Assembly: GCA_050946535.1 (NCBI GenBank)
Contig: JBMNUZ010000004.1
Coordinates: forward strand, 1-64,000
DNA from: RUG708 sp050946535
GTDB lineage: Bacteria; Bacillota; Clostridia; Peptostreptococcales; Anaerovoracaceae
Reading direction: 5' to 3'
Length of the DNA: 64,000 nucleotides
Part shown: piece after piece, positions 51,956-60,822 of the stretch
How the letters are laid out: every line of letters begins with the position of its first letter
How positions within the stretch are numbered: the stretch's first letter is position 1
Translations under genes and position numbers: made by a program
Notes under the pieces: generated by a model
The model's database searches: none
Told to the model about the DNA's origin: nothing
Seen by the model: only the letters and a program-made list of their open reading frames with translations

Positions 51956-51993
51956 GGCAGGTACTTCATCATTCCTGAGGCACCTGCCTTTTT
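51956..51993 (+). terminator. Terminator after the SMR pair
   Basis: GGCAGGT (51956-51962) pairs with ACCTGCC (51982-51988), followed by TTTTT. Confidence 0.7.
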
Positions 51994-52517
51994 ACTATCA
52001 GAAAATGACCGCTCAAAGGCTTCAGAGTAAGGATGGATGCAGCTTGATGACCCCTGGAAAAATGTCCGCTTATCCTGCTCCCCGTCCGCCCTGCCAGCAG
52101 AAAAATGGCTTTTCTGTCAGACGGAATCAGGCGTCTGCCGCCAGAAAATTCCTGCCCATTATTTCTGTCTGAAATAAAACAGTCAGTTGTTAAAAATTCT
52201 CTTTATCGTAATCAAATAGTATTGTATAATACAGTTGAAAAATCAGATCTCATATTTTCCTTTGCGCAAATGACATTTATTTCACAGATCGTCACGGATC
52301 GAGAGTCCATTTTTCAAAATCTGAAGTCTTGTTACAACTTATGGATGATAAATGGCTCTGCCAAATGAGAGGTCATCGGGTATATTCAGGAAAACTCACG
52401 TTCTTTCGACAAATATGAGCTTGAACAGAAGAAACCTGTTATGTGCTTCAGGAAAAATTGTTATAAATCTAATCGGACCTTTTATTTATACTGTTAATGT
52501 GAAAAGGAGATATCTTA

Positions 52518-53720
52518 ATGGCTCTTCCTAAAGAAGACGTGCTGTCTATATTCAGACAGGCTCACGTACTGGTCGATAAATTCGACCGCGAAAAAGCGAA
52601 TCCCGATATGTCGTTCAGGGAAAAACTGCTTATCAACCTCGAGGAACCTTACGGGAAGATGTTCAACGAGGACGAGATGAGAGACGCCATAAACGGTGCC
52701 ATTTCTGAAACAGATGCTGAAATCTGGTTCGCATTTCCTGATTTCGACGTTCACGCCGACCCGGTAACTATCGAAGAAGCGAAGAAACACATCAGGCCTG
52801 AGCTCTACAGTGAATTAGAGGCTTCCATGGACAATCTCAGGGATAAGAATATGCTGCTGAAATGCGGCACCAACGACAAGGGCGAAGGCTTGTTCATGAG
52901 ATCATATCTGTTTGACATGGTCCAGTCCTACGTCAACTACAGCGATCCTCACGCCACTCCTATGGGAGAAGCTCTTCTCAGATGGTGGATTCAGACGAAC
53001 GAAGGCGGATCCAAGGACTTCCCGAGAACGTGGCCTCCTTACCGTATCCCGCCTCACGAGGGCACCCTTACCGGCAAGGACAACTTCGGCAAAGTTCCTA
53101 TGAATCTCGAAATTCCTGACAAACGCGACATCGTTTCCATGGATATGCTTGGAGACATCTTCAGAAGAGCCCGCACTCTCTCGGTTACTACTTGTATCTG
53201 CAGAGTAGCGCAGGAAAAGAACGGAACGAGAAAGTGCGACTTCCCGCTCGACGTATGCATAAGCTTCAACGAAGAAGCCGACGGAGTAATAGCTGCAGGC
53301 GTCGGCAGACAGATCACTGCTGACGAGGCTATCGGCATCGTAAAGAAATGCCACGAGATCGGAATGATGCAGATCATCAGCAATACCGAAGATCCTCTCG
53401 CACTCTGCAATTGCTGCAGATGCTGCTGTGGTGTCGTAAAGTCGATGGCACGCTTCGAAACTACGATCGGTACTGTTTCACGTTATCTCGCTACCGTCGC
53501 CGATCCTTCAAGATGCATAGGCTGCAAGACGTGCGTGAGAATGTGCCCGAGAGAAACGATCAAGTTCGAAGACGGAAAGATCTCCATATTCGAAGGCAAC
53601 TGCTTCGGATGCGGTCTCTGCGTCAGCAAGTGTCCTAAGGGCGCTCTCAAGATGAAGAAGCGCACCGATGCGGTAGACGGATACTATCAGAAGGAATCCG
53701 AACCAAGATCATATATGTAA
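52518..53720 (+). CDS. Cysteine-rich Fe-S protein A (paralog pair)
   Basis: 400 residues, AAGGAG site. N-terminal helical region without Cys (1-220), then CICR (226-229), C240, PLDVC (247), a dense CNCCRCCCG (297-305), and two ferredoxin motifs CIGCKTCVRMCP (333-344) and CFGCGLCVSKCP (362-373). Similar anaerobe proteins are simply called 4Fe-4S binding. The TTCICR-x-x-QEKNG segment plus CNCC recalls domains that hold unusual clusters. Function unknown; likely soluble electron carrier or reductase component. Tandem with its paralog at 54135. Confidence 0.8.
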   Translation: MALPKEDVLSIFRQAHVLVDKFDREKANPDMSFREKLLINLEEPYGKMFNEDEMRDAINGAISETDAEIWFAFPDFDVHADPVTIEEAKKHIRPELYSELEASMDNLRDKNMLLKCGTNDKGEGLFMRSYLFDMVQSYVNYSDPHATPMGEALLRWWIQTNEGGSKDFPRTWPPYRIPPHEGTLTGKDNFGKVPMNLEIPDKRDIVSMDMLGDIFRRARTLSVTTCICRVAQEKNGTRKCDFPLDVCISFNEEADGVIAAGVGRQITADEAIGIVKKCHEIGMMQIISNTEDPLALCNCCRCCCGVVKSMARFETTIGTVSRYLATVADPSRCIGCKTCVRMCPRETIKFEDGKISIFEGNCFGCGLCVSKCPKGALKMKKRTDAVDGYYQKESEPRSYM

Positions 53721-53762
53721 TCTGAGATATTACCTGCCGGATTTACGACCCGGCAGATAGTG

Positions 53763-53810
53763 AACGGCCTGTCTCTGCGACTACAAGCGGAGGCAGGCCG
53801 TTTTTATTTT
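53763..53810 (+). terminator. Terminator after Fe-S protein A
   Basis: AACGGCCTG (53763-53771) pairs with CAGGCCGTT (53794-53802), then TTTATTTT. So the paralogs are separate units. Confidence 0.8.
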
Positions 53811-53836
53811 CCTCACGCATGCCGCCGCTGGACTTG

Positions 53837-53954
53837 TTAATGTTATATAGATTAAAAAAGTCATATCGATCTCAATTTAATGTTATATAGATTAGCAAGT
53901 CGTATTGATCTCAATTTAATGTAATATAGATTAAAAATCCGTATCGATCTCAAT
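53837..53954. repeat. Three 39-40-bp repeats before Fe-S protein B
   Basis: Units 53837-53876, 53877-53915 and 53916-53954. Each has TTAATGTwATATAGATTA and ends ATCGATCTCAAT or a close form. TTAAT...ATTAA forms an inverted repeat in each, so a triple operator upstream of the gene at 54135 is plausible. The rest of the gap 53721-54134 shows no gene. Confidence 0.8.
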
Positions 53955-54134
53955 GTCATATGAATATTGGAATATATTGCTCTGTTTTTTCCGTGATATA
54001 ATTAATTGGCAAACTTGTAACTATTCATTCTGTTCCGTAACAGGACAGACGGCTATATCGTCAGGCCGCGGCTTCTTTTTGCGGCCGGTGGAAATAAATC
54101 AACAGGTAAAGACAAGACAAAGGGGGAATATTTT

Positions 54135-55334
54135 ATGGCACAGCCTGATGAAAATATTATAGGCATATTCAGACAGGCTCACGGTCTTATAGAGAAATTC
54201 GACCGCAGTCAGGACGATCCCGATATGGGATTCAGAAAAAAGATGCTCTATTCCCTTGAGGAACCTTACGGAACGATGTTCAACGAAAGCGAAATGTACG
54301 AAGCGATCTGCAGCACCGTTTCCGAGGAAGAAGCTGAAGCTTGGTTCTGCTACCCTGATTTTTCATTTAAAGAAACTCCGGTCACGATGGAAGAAGCATC
54401 TGCAGCGGCGGGATCCGGTGTCAGGGCCTCATTCAAAGATCTCACCGAATCTCTAAGCAACAAGAAGATGCTCATAAAAAGAGGCGAAAAAGACGGCAGG
54501 CCGGCGTATATGAGAACATATATGTTCTATCTGACGCTCGCGTACGTCAACTACGACGATCCTCACAAGACGCCTCTCGGCCGTGAACTCCTCAGATGGT
54601 GGATTCAGACGAACGAGGGCGGTTCAGGAGACTTCCCTACCCCTTACAGGCTTTACAGGATCATGCCTCACGAAGGCACGCTCACCGGCAAAGACAACTT
54701 CGGCAAGGTTCCGATGAATCTTGAAATTCCTGATACTCGTCAGGTTCTCGACATGGATCTGCTCAGCAAAATTCTCAAGGAGCGCCGCACTATCGCCGTC
54801 ACGAGGTGCATATGCAGGAATGCTCAGGAAAAGAACGGAACCAGAAAATGCGATTATCCTCTGGACGTATGCATCGGTTTCGATGCCGTGGCCGACGGTC
54901 TGATCGCCTCCGGTGCCGGAAGGCAGATAACCGCTGAAGAATGCGAACGAATAGTCAGGACATGCCACGAAATGGGAATGATGCAGATCATCAGCAACAG
55001 CGACAAACCGCTCGCTATGTGCAACTGCTGCAGGTGCTGCTGCGGAATCGTGAAATCCATGGCGAGATTCGAATCGTCGCTCGGAACCGTATCGCGCTAC
55101 GTCGCTTCGATGACAGACGCGAGCCTCTGCGTTCAGTGCAAATCGTGCGTAAAAGTCTGTCCTATGGAGACGATAAGCATAAAAGACGGGCACGCTGAAA
55201 TCTTTCAGGGAAACTGCTTCGGATGCGGCCTCTGCGTAAGCAAATGTCCGAAGGGCATCCTTACGATGAAGGTGCGCAGCGATGCCGCCGAAAGCACTTT
55301 CACAACCGAGCAGGAAAAGAGACTTTATATATAA
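54135..55334 (+). CDS. Cysteine-rich Fe-S protein B (paralog pair)
   Basis: 399 residues, GGGGG site. Paralog of 52518 along its whole length, with the same order: IIGIFRQAHGLIEKFDRSQ start, RCICRNAQEKNG, YPLDVC, CNCCRCCCGIVKSM, CVQCKSCVKVCP and CFGCGLCVSKCP. In the first ferredoxin motif the Gly after the second spacer becomes Gln and Ile becomes Val; all Cys are kept. The N-terminal third is most diverged, consistent with different partners. Own promoter region with repeats. Confidence 0.82.
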   Translation: MAQPDENIIGIFRQAHGLIEKFDRSQDDPDMGFRKKMLYSLEEPYGTMFNESEMYEAICSTVSEEEAEAWFCYPDFSFKETPVTMEEASAAAGSGVRASFKDLTESLSNKKMLIKRGEKDGRPAYMRTYMFYLTLAYVNYDDPHKTPLGRELLRWWIQTNEGGSGDFPTPYRLYRIMPHEGTLTGKDNFGKVPMNLEIPDTRQVLDMDLLSKILKERRTIAVTRCICRNAQEKNGTRKCDYPLDVCIGFDAVADGLIASGAGRQITAEECERIVRTCHEMGMMQIISNSDKPLAMCNCCRCCCGIVKSMARFESSLGTVSRYVASMTDASLCVQCKSCVKVCPMETISIKDGHAEIFQGNCFGCGLCVSKCPKGILTMKVRSDAAESTFTTEQEKRLYI

Positions 55335-55342
55335 ATAAGCTT

Positions 55343-55435
55343 CATCTTCGCCAGTTATCCATCTTCGCCAGTTATCTGACGGTGATTTGCCGGCTGCGAA
55401 TATCTGCCTCATGAGCGATGCCTCATGAGCGCTGA
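55343..55435. repeat. Short tandem duplications after Fe-S protein B
   Basis: ATCTTCGCCAGTTATC occurs twice with period 17 near 55344 and 55361, and CCTCATGAGCG twice near 55408 and 55421. No gene in 55335-55580. Confidence 0.5.
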
Positions 55436-55488
55436 GTCTCTGGCCAGTCAGTCGTTCCGAAGTTCGTAATAAATAATAAAAATCACAA

Positions 55489-55516
55489 AATGCCGCCGGA
55501 AACAGATCCGGCGGCA
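55489..55516 (-). terminator. Terminator after the XRE gene
   Basis: ATGCCGCCGG (55489-55498) pairs exactly with 55507-55516; the minus strand runs on with TTTTGTGATTTTTATT. Confidence 0.75.
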
Positions 55517-55580
55517 TCGTTATCTTCTGGCTTAATGCTGTCTTTTAGTCTTTTAGTTTTTTTATTTTTTTTGTTTCATC

Positions 55581-56087
55581 TCAGCTCTCCTGATTTTTCT
55601 TTTCAGCAGACCTGTGCTTTATGCCTCTTACGAGACCTGTGATTCCGAGCACTGCGAAAACGATAATTCCCGCAAATATGAATGCAAAGCCTATCGGGAG
55701 CAGGAAGAAGTTTTCGTGCAGGATTCCCTGGCTGTCTATATATTCGACCGACGCCGCCTTGATGAGCAGGCAGGCCAGTCCCGCGAGCAGAAGCAGTCCT
55801 CCGGTAATAGCAGACACCATGACGTGTCTCGCCCTTCTTCCCTGATCTCCGTCCTCTATAAGCTTCTTAGTCATGTTGTTCATGTCTTCTGTTCCTCCTT
55901 TGATCAATTCGTCCAGAGAAATGTCGAAAAGCTCCGATATAAGGATCACAGTCTGCAGGTCGGGAAGATTCTTATCGTTCTCCCAGTTAGAGACCGCCTG
56001 CCTCGTCACATTCATTTTTTCAGCGAACTCGCTCTGAGTGAGATGCTCGCGCTCTCTCAACTGCCTTATCTGTGTTCCGAAATTCAT
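55581..56087 (-). CDS. XRE-family HTH protein with membrane tail
   Basis: 168 residues from the ATG at 56087 (GGGAGG site); an earlier frame start at 56144 is not supported. HTH_3: FGTQIRQLREREHLTQSEFAEKMNVTRQAVSNWENDKNLPDLQTVILISELFDISLDELIKG (1-65). The C-terminal part has two membrane segments (about 90-110 and 128-150). Such membrane-tethered XRE proteins are frequent in Clostridia; targets unknown. Confidence 0.88.
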   Translation of the reverse strand: MNFGTQIRQLREREHLTQSEFAEKMNVTRQAVSNWENDKNLPDLQTVILISELFDISLDELIKGGTEDMNNMTKKLIEDGDQGRRARHVMVSAITGGLLLLAGLACLLIKAASVEYIDSQGILHENFFLLPIGFAFIFAGIIVFAVLGITGLVRGIKHRSAEKKNQES

Positions 56088-56198
56088 TCTTTTTCCTCCC
56101 TCCGGATCTGAACCGATCATATTATACGAACAGCATGAAAACAAGAAAGCGTTTCTTGCATTGTTGAAATTTCAACGTGCAAGCCGTGCTTGCGCAGG

Positions 56199-56762
56199 TT
56201 ATTTTTCTTTTTCAGGCAGCATAATATACTCCGGAGACAGCTCGTCCGTAAGCCACACACGGTCGTTTCCTTCGTAGAATTTCTGTCCGTCAGCCGCTGC
56301 CCTTTTCGCGTCGATCACGAGAATCACCGGATCCGAATCGCGCCGCAATCCTACCTGGCGCGCCATCTCCGTATCTGCCGAAAGATGCACGTACTGTCTT
56401 TTCATCGGCATAAGACCCTTTTCCATGATAGAGCCGACGAACCTTCGTGCCGTTCCGTGGTACAGGACGTCAGGCGGCTGTTTCTCCTCCTTTTTTATCT
56501 TTATCTGGAATGAATGACCATAAAGCGCCCTGATCCTCCCGTCTTCGACTGCGAACCTCTGCTTGTCCGAATTCTTCATGACGTCTCTGATTCTCTCCTC
56601 GGTAAGAGGCGGATCGAAGTGATGCATTCCGTTCATCGCGTCCAGGAATTCCTGCATATCCGCGGAACCGTCATCAGCCAGCTTCAATCCGTACTTTTCA
56701 GGGTTGTGTCTGAGCGCGTATGACATTTTCTTGCTTATGTATTTTCGTTCTTTGCTGTCCAT
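56199..56762 (-). CDS. kptA: RNA 2'-phosphotransferase KptA/Tpt1 family
   Basis: 187 residues from the ATG at 56762 (AGAGG site); the frame runs further up without a start signal. Family landmarks: SKKMSYALRHNPEKYGL, RIRALYGHSFQI, VLYHGTARRFVGSIMEKGL, YVHLSADTEMARQVG, supplying the Arg-His-Arg-Arg set used with NAD+. The eukaryotic homolog moves a 2'-phosphate from spliced tRNA to NAD+. Bacteria lack that splicing; the natural target is unknown. Confidence 0.93.
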   Translation of the reverse strand: MDSKERKYISKKMSYALRHNPEKYGLKLADDGSADMQEFLDAMNGMHHFDPPLTEERIRDVMKNSDKQRFAVEDGRIRALYGHSFQIKIKKEEKQPPDVLYHGTARRFVGSIMEKGLMPMKRQYVHLSADTEMARQVGLRRDSDPVILVIDAKRAAADGQKFYEGNDRVWLTDELSPEYIMLPEKEK

Positions 56763-56908
56763 AATATATCCCTCTGCCTTCCTGCCACGCGTCTTTAAAT
56801 TTAATATGCCGCCGGATTGATGAATTTCTGTTCCTGGCAAGAGCATCAGGCGGTCTGACACATGACAAGCTTTCAGCAAAATATTATACCATGCAATCCA
56901 GGCGTATT

Positions 56909-57015
56909 CCTCCGCTGCTTGACGTCCGGAGCAAAATAATCGCCGGGGACAGCCGACACTTTAAGGCCTTTCAAGATCTCCGCTGCCTGACGGCCGGAGC
57001 AAAAATAAACGCTGC
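56909..57015. repeat. Direct repeat of about 35 bp, 69 bp apart
   Basis: CTCCGCTGCnTGACGnCCGGAGCAAAA occurs at about 56910 and 56979. It lies upstream of kptA in the 452-bp gap 56763-57214, which has no gene. The CTCCG...CGGAG ends make each copy a hairpin. Confidence 0.6.
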
Positions 57016-57118
57016 AGGAAGATCTGCTGCGCCCGGAAAGCCGCAAACCTGAGTTTAACCCGAGTTCAACCATGTTTGCTGAACAAAGCACCGTGCTCCG
57101 GAACTCAAAAAAAACCAA

Positions 57119-57146
57119 AAGCCTGGTTTCGTCTGAAACCAGGCTT
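57119..57146 (-). terminator. Terminator after the Amt-GlnB gene
   Basis: AAGCCTGGTTTC (57119-57130) pairs with GAAACCAGGCTT (57135-57146); minus strand continues TTGGTTTTTTTTGAG. Confidence 0.9.
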
Positions 57147-57214
57147 CCGGTTTGCGGATCAACCGCGGTGGGATAGTAATAAAATGCTTTTATGGAAAAT
57201 ATACTGTTTTTCTG

Positions 57215-58927
57215 TTATTTATCTTTATCTTTATCTTCAGTATGATCTATATACTGGAGAGCATCTATTCCCTGCTCACCCGTACTGATTCTTACGACAT
57301 TCTCCACATCGGTGATGAATATCTTTCCGTCGCCGGCGCCGCCGGTATAGAGAGCCTTTCTGGCCGCATCGACAACATCCTGTACAGGAACCTTGCCGAC
57401 GACAATGTCGATCTTGACCTTAGGCAGCAGTGTCGATTCCACTTCCGCGCCTCTGTAGTAAGCTCTTCCGCCCTTCTGGACTCCGCAGCCGACTACGTCT
57501 GTAATCGTCATACCCTGGATGTCTACGGCTTCGAGAGCCCTCTTGAGAGGTCCGAAGTTCTTCTTGTTCGCAATAATGCTGACATTCGTCATCTTGCCTT
57601 CTGGATTCTTGCTTCCGCTTCCTGCAGTTCCTGCAGTATGCTTTGCGAGCTCGATGGCCTTCATCGTCTTCGGACTTACATTTTCGATCGGTGTATCGTC
57701 GTAGATAGTCATGCCTTCATAAGCCGAATGCAAATCGTGCTCCGTGATGTCGAGGCCGACGATCTCTTCTTCCTGGCTGACTCTCAGACCCATCGTGTGC
57801 TTGATGATCTGGAAAACGATTGTCATCGTTACGCCAACCCAAGCCATTACACAGACAACTCCGAGGAGCTGAATGAGGAAGAAATGGATTCCGTGTCCGT
57901 AGAAGAGTCCTTCTGAAAGTGAGAACAGGCCTGTAAGCAGAGTTCCGACTGCTCCGCAGACGCCGTGTACCGAAACAGCACCTACAGGATCGTCTATCTT
58001 CAGCTTAGCATCTATGAATGTTACCGATACCGAGCAGACAAGTCCGCAGATGACGCCGATGAAGAACGCGCCTGTTATTGAAACTGCGTCGCATCCTGCC
58101 GTGATACCTACGAGGCCGGCAAGTATGCCGTTCAATGTCATCGAAACATCAGGCTTGCCGTATCTGATCCAGGTGTATGCCATAGCTGTAAGTCCGCCTA
58201 CGGCAGCAGCCATATTCGTGTTTACGAAGATAGAACCCATGGAAACGAGCGTATCGTCGCCTGTTGCAGAAACGGTTGAGCATCCGTTGAATCCGAACCA
58301 CGCAAACCACAGGATGAATACTCCGAGTGCTGCGAACGTGAGGTTGTGTCCCGGAATAGCTCTCGGCTTTCCGTTCTTGTCGTATTTTCCGATACGAGGT
58401 CCGAGTGTCATGGCACCGATGAGTGCTGCTACGCCGCCGACCATGTGTACGGCCGTCGAACCGGCGAAATCGTGGAAACCGAGCTCAGAGAGCCAGCCGC
58501 CGCCCCAGATCCAGTGTCCTGAAACCGGATATATAAATGCTGAAATTACCATACTGTAGACGCAGTATGCTGAGAACTTAGTTCTTTCTGCCATAGCTCC
58601 CGAAACGATGGTAGCCGCTGTTCCGCAGAAAGCTGTCTGGAACATTACGTAAGCCCATGACGGGTATGTTCCGCTGTAGTCGCCGGTGATGAAGAAATCA
58701 GGTGAACCGGCCAGACCGCCGAGCGCGTTTGCTCCGAACATTATGCCGAATCCTACGATCCAGTAGACCAGCGTGCCCAGACAGAAGTCCATTGTGTTTT
58801 TCATTATGATATTGCCTGCGTTCTTGGCTCTCGTCATACCTACTTCGAGAACCATGAAGCCCGGCTGCATGAAGAATACCAGAGCCGCTCCCAGCAATAC
58901 CCATATAGTATCGACTGATGAATACAT
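57215..58927 (-). CDS. Ammonium channel Amt fused to a P-II (GlnB/GlnK) domain
   Basis: 570 residues; start ATG 58927 after GGAGGG, the TTG four codons earlier lies inside the ribosome-binding site. Amt part (1-405): eleven membrane segments, signature DFAGSTAVHMVGGVAALIGA and twin His (HMVGG, VHGVCGAVG). Linker 405-445, rich in Gly/Ser. P-II part (about 448-560): MTNVSIIANKKNFGPLKRALEAVDIQGMTI, T-loop GGRAYYRGAEVESTLLPKVKIDIVV with uridylylation-type Tyr and GDGKIFITDVENVVRI. GlnK normally plugs Amt as a separate protein; here it is covalently linked. Single-gene unit. Confidence 0.93.
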   Translation of the reverse strand: MYSSVDTIWVLLGAALVFFMQPGFMVLEVGMTRAKNAGNIIMKNTMDFCLGTLVYWIVGFGIMFGANALGGLAGSPDFFITGDYSGTYPSWAYVMFQTAFCGTAATIVSGAMAERTKFSAYCVYSMVISAFIYPVSGHWIWGGGWLSELGFHDFAGSTAVHMVGGVAALIGAMTLGPRIGKYDKNGKPRAIPGHNLTFAALGVFILWFAWFGFNGCSTVSATGDDTLVSMGSIFVNTNMAAAVGGLTAMAYTWIRYGKPDVSMTLNGILAGLVGITAGCDAVSITGAFFIGVICGLVCSVSVTFIDAKLKIDDPVGAVSVHGVCGAVGTLLTGLFSLSEGLFYGHGIHFFLIQLLGVVCVMAWVGVTMTIVFQIIKHTMGLRVSQEEEIVGLDITEHDLHSAYEGMTIYDDTPIENVSPKTMKAIELAKHTAGTAGSGSKNPEGKMTNVSIIANKKNFGPLKRALEAVDIQGMTITDVVGCGVQKGGRAYYRGAEVESTLLPKVKIDIVVGKVPVQDVVDAARKALYTGGAGDGKIFITDVENVVRISTGEQGIDALQYIDHTEDKDKDK

Positions 58928-59186
58928 TTTTCCCTCCAACCTTTTGATAATATCTCTGATTCAGAACCGCACAGGCTTGTCTCGCCTGTGTCCCGCTCAC
59001 ACGGCCGTTACCTTCGGTCCGGCACGTGCAGCTGCGGCTTCCCGGCGTTCAGAAAACGCCTTCTCTGAATCCTGTATAAAAACAAGATATCGATGACTGC
59101 TTCAGCTGGAAGGCCTTCCTCTCTGAAGTTTCCACCTTCCGTATGAACGGATGCGCGCCGGCGGAAACCTCAGGATAAATACAAAA

Positions 59187-59228
59187 GGGCGCTGCTGATT
59201 ATCGCAATCTTGATAATCAACAGCGCCC
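59187..59228 (-). terminator. Terminator of the obg operon
   Basis: GGGCGCTG (59187-59194) pairs with CAGCGCCC (59221-59228), with inner TGATTATC/GATAATCA; minus strand continues TTTTGTATTT. It is 139 bp past the obg stop. Confidence 0.85.
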
Positions 59229-59366
59229 TTGCTGCATTTCATGTTATGATAATAGACCTCTGAAAATGAGATGTCAATACTTTTTTCGTAAAAAGTATAC
59301 AATTTGTGTTCTGTATACTCGCAAATATTTTGCATTTACAGGCTTTGCAGCATATTTTTTCAAGTA

Positions 59367-60650
59367 TCAGTCCTCAGATTCGTATTCAAACTCGAAATCT
59401 TTTATGCGGACCGTGTCACCGTCCTTCATGCCCAGAGCCTTCAGCTCGTCTATCGCGCCCTTTTCCCTTATATACCTGTAAAGATATCTGAGCGATCCGT
59501 AGTCGTTGAAATTCGTCGAGTCGAATATTTTGTAGAGCTGTTTCCCTGCGATTTCGTACACACCGTCTTCGGCGACAAACGCCTTGACTTCCCTGTAATC
59601 CGGATCTTCATCCGGCGTCTTGACCTCGTATAACGCTTCAGGCTCAGGCTCGTCAGGAATCTCCTGAAGCATGTTGTACGCAGCAGAAAGGACCTCCCTG
59701 ATTCCCATGCCAGTGGCAGCCGACATCAGGAAAAATTTATAGCCTTTTCCCTCTACGTAGTTCTTGAATCTGTATATCTTGTCTTCGTCCTGAACGATAT
59801 CAGCCTTATTTCCTGCGACGATCTGCGGTTTTGAGGCGAGTTTCTCCGAATACTGGCTGAGCTCCTCGTTTATCTGATTGAAATCCTTGATGGGATCTCT
59901 GCCCTCCGAACCCGCTATATCCACGATGTGAATCAGTACTTTCGTACGCTCTACGTGCTTTAGAAAATCGAGTCCGAGGCCTGTTCCTTCGTGGGCACCC
60001 TCGACGAGACCCGGTATATCAGCGAGCACGAAGTCGTTGTCGTAAAGCCTTACTACACCGAGGTTCGGTGTCCTCGTCGTAAAGTGATAGTTTCCGATCT
60101 TAGGCTTTGCACTCGTTGAGATCGAAAGGAACGTCGACTTGCCGACATTCGGGAAACCGACCAGTCCTACGTCTGCAATGAGCTTCAGTTCGAGGATTAT
60201 ATTTCTTTCGTCGGGTTCTCCGCCAGCCTCAGCGAAGTTAGGAGCCTGACGGACCGAGTTTTTGAAGTGGACGTTTCCCTTGCCGCCTTTGCCGCCTTTT
60301 GCTGCAACGACCCTGTCGCCGTCGTGAACGAGGTCCTTGATCACCAGGCCTGTAGCTTCATCGATGACGAGCGTTCCGACCGGAACCTTGATGACAAGAT
60401 CCTCGCCGCTTTTGCCGAACTTTTTCTTCTTCATTCCGTCTTCGCCAGGTTCGGCAGCATACTTTCTCTTGTATCTGAAATCCATCAGCGTGCGGTATCT
60501 GTCGCTCGCTTCGAATATTATGTCTCCGCCTTTGCCGCCGTCTCCTCCGTCAGGACCGCCTTCTGGTACAAAAGGCTCTCTTCTGAAGGAAACCGCACCG
60601 TTTCCGCCTTTTCCGGATTTTACCGTTATCCTGGCTCTGTCTACAAACAT
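59367..60650 (-). CDS. obg: GTPase Obg
   Basis: 427 residues, start at 60650 (GGGAG). Obg glycine-rich fold (1-158: SGKGGNGAVSFRREPFVPEGGPDGGDGGKGG), G domain with GFPNVGKST (G1), DIPGLVEGAHEG (G3), GNKADI (G4), SAATG (G5), and the C-terminal OCT domain (about 350-427). Essential GTPase in 50S assembly and stress response. Downstream of L27 with a hairpin at 60770 between, the usual rplU-rpmA-obg order. Confidence 0.97.
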   Translation of the reverse strand: MFVDRARITVKSGKGGNGAVSFRREPFVPEGGPDGGDGGKGGDIIFEASDRYRTLMDFRYKRKYAAEPGEDGMKKKKFGKSGEDLVIKVPVGTLVIDEATGLVIKDLVHDGDRVVAAKGGKGGKGNVHFKNSVRQAPNFAEAGGEPDERNIILELKLIADVGLVGFPNVGKSTFLSISTSAKPKIGNYHFTTRTPNLGVVRLYDNDFVLADIPGLVEGAHEGTGLGLDFLKHVERTKVLIHIVDIAGSEGRDPIKDFNQINEELSQYSEKLASKPQIVAGNKADIVQDEDKIYRFKNYVEGKGYKFFLMSAATGMGIREVLSAAYNMLQEIPDEPEPEALYEVKTPDEDPDYREVKAFVAEDGVYEIAGKQLYKIFDSTNFNDYGSLRYLYRYIREKGAIDELKALGMKDGDTVRIKDFEFEYESED

Positions 60651-60769
60651 GGTTTCTCCCTTCCATACTGCAGTTTTTCTTAAATCCACGCAGGCTCGCG
60701 GCTGCATCTTCCTGCCCGCGAATTTTTATATCTCTGATTATACATCTTATAATTCAAAAATATATAACA

Positions 60770-60793
60770 AAAGCCCCTTGAAAAAGGGGCTTT
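60770..60793. terminator. Terminator-like hairpin between rpmA and obg
   Basis: AAAGCCCCTT (60770-60779) pairs with AAGGGGCTTT (60784-60793). T-run on the minus strand is broken (TTGTTATATATTTTT), so partial read-through into obg is likely. Confidence 0.7.
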
Positions 60794-60822
60794 AGAATTC
60801 TTAATATTTGTATCAGTGTAAA

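Noticed and set aside
54624..55517. Minus-strand frame of 297 codons opposite Fe-S protein B
   Set aside because: It lies opposite the Cys-rich gene with its ferredoxin motifs and has no ribosome-binding site.
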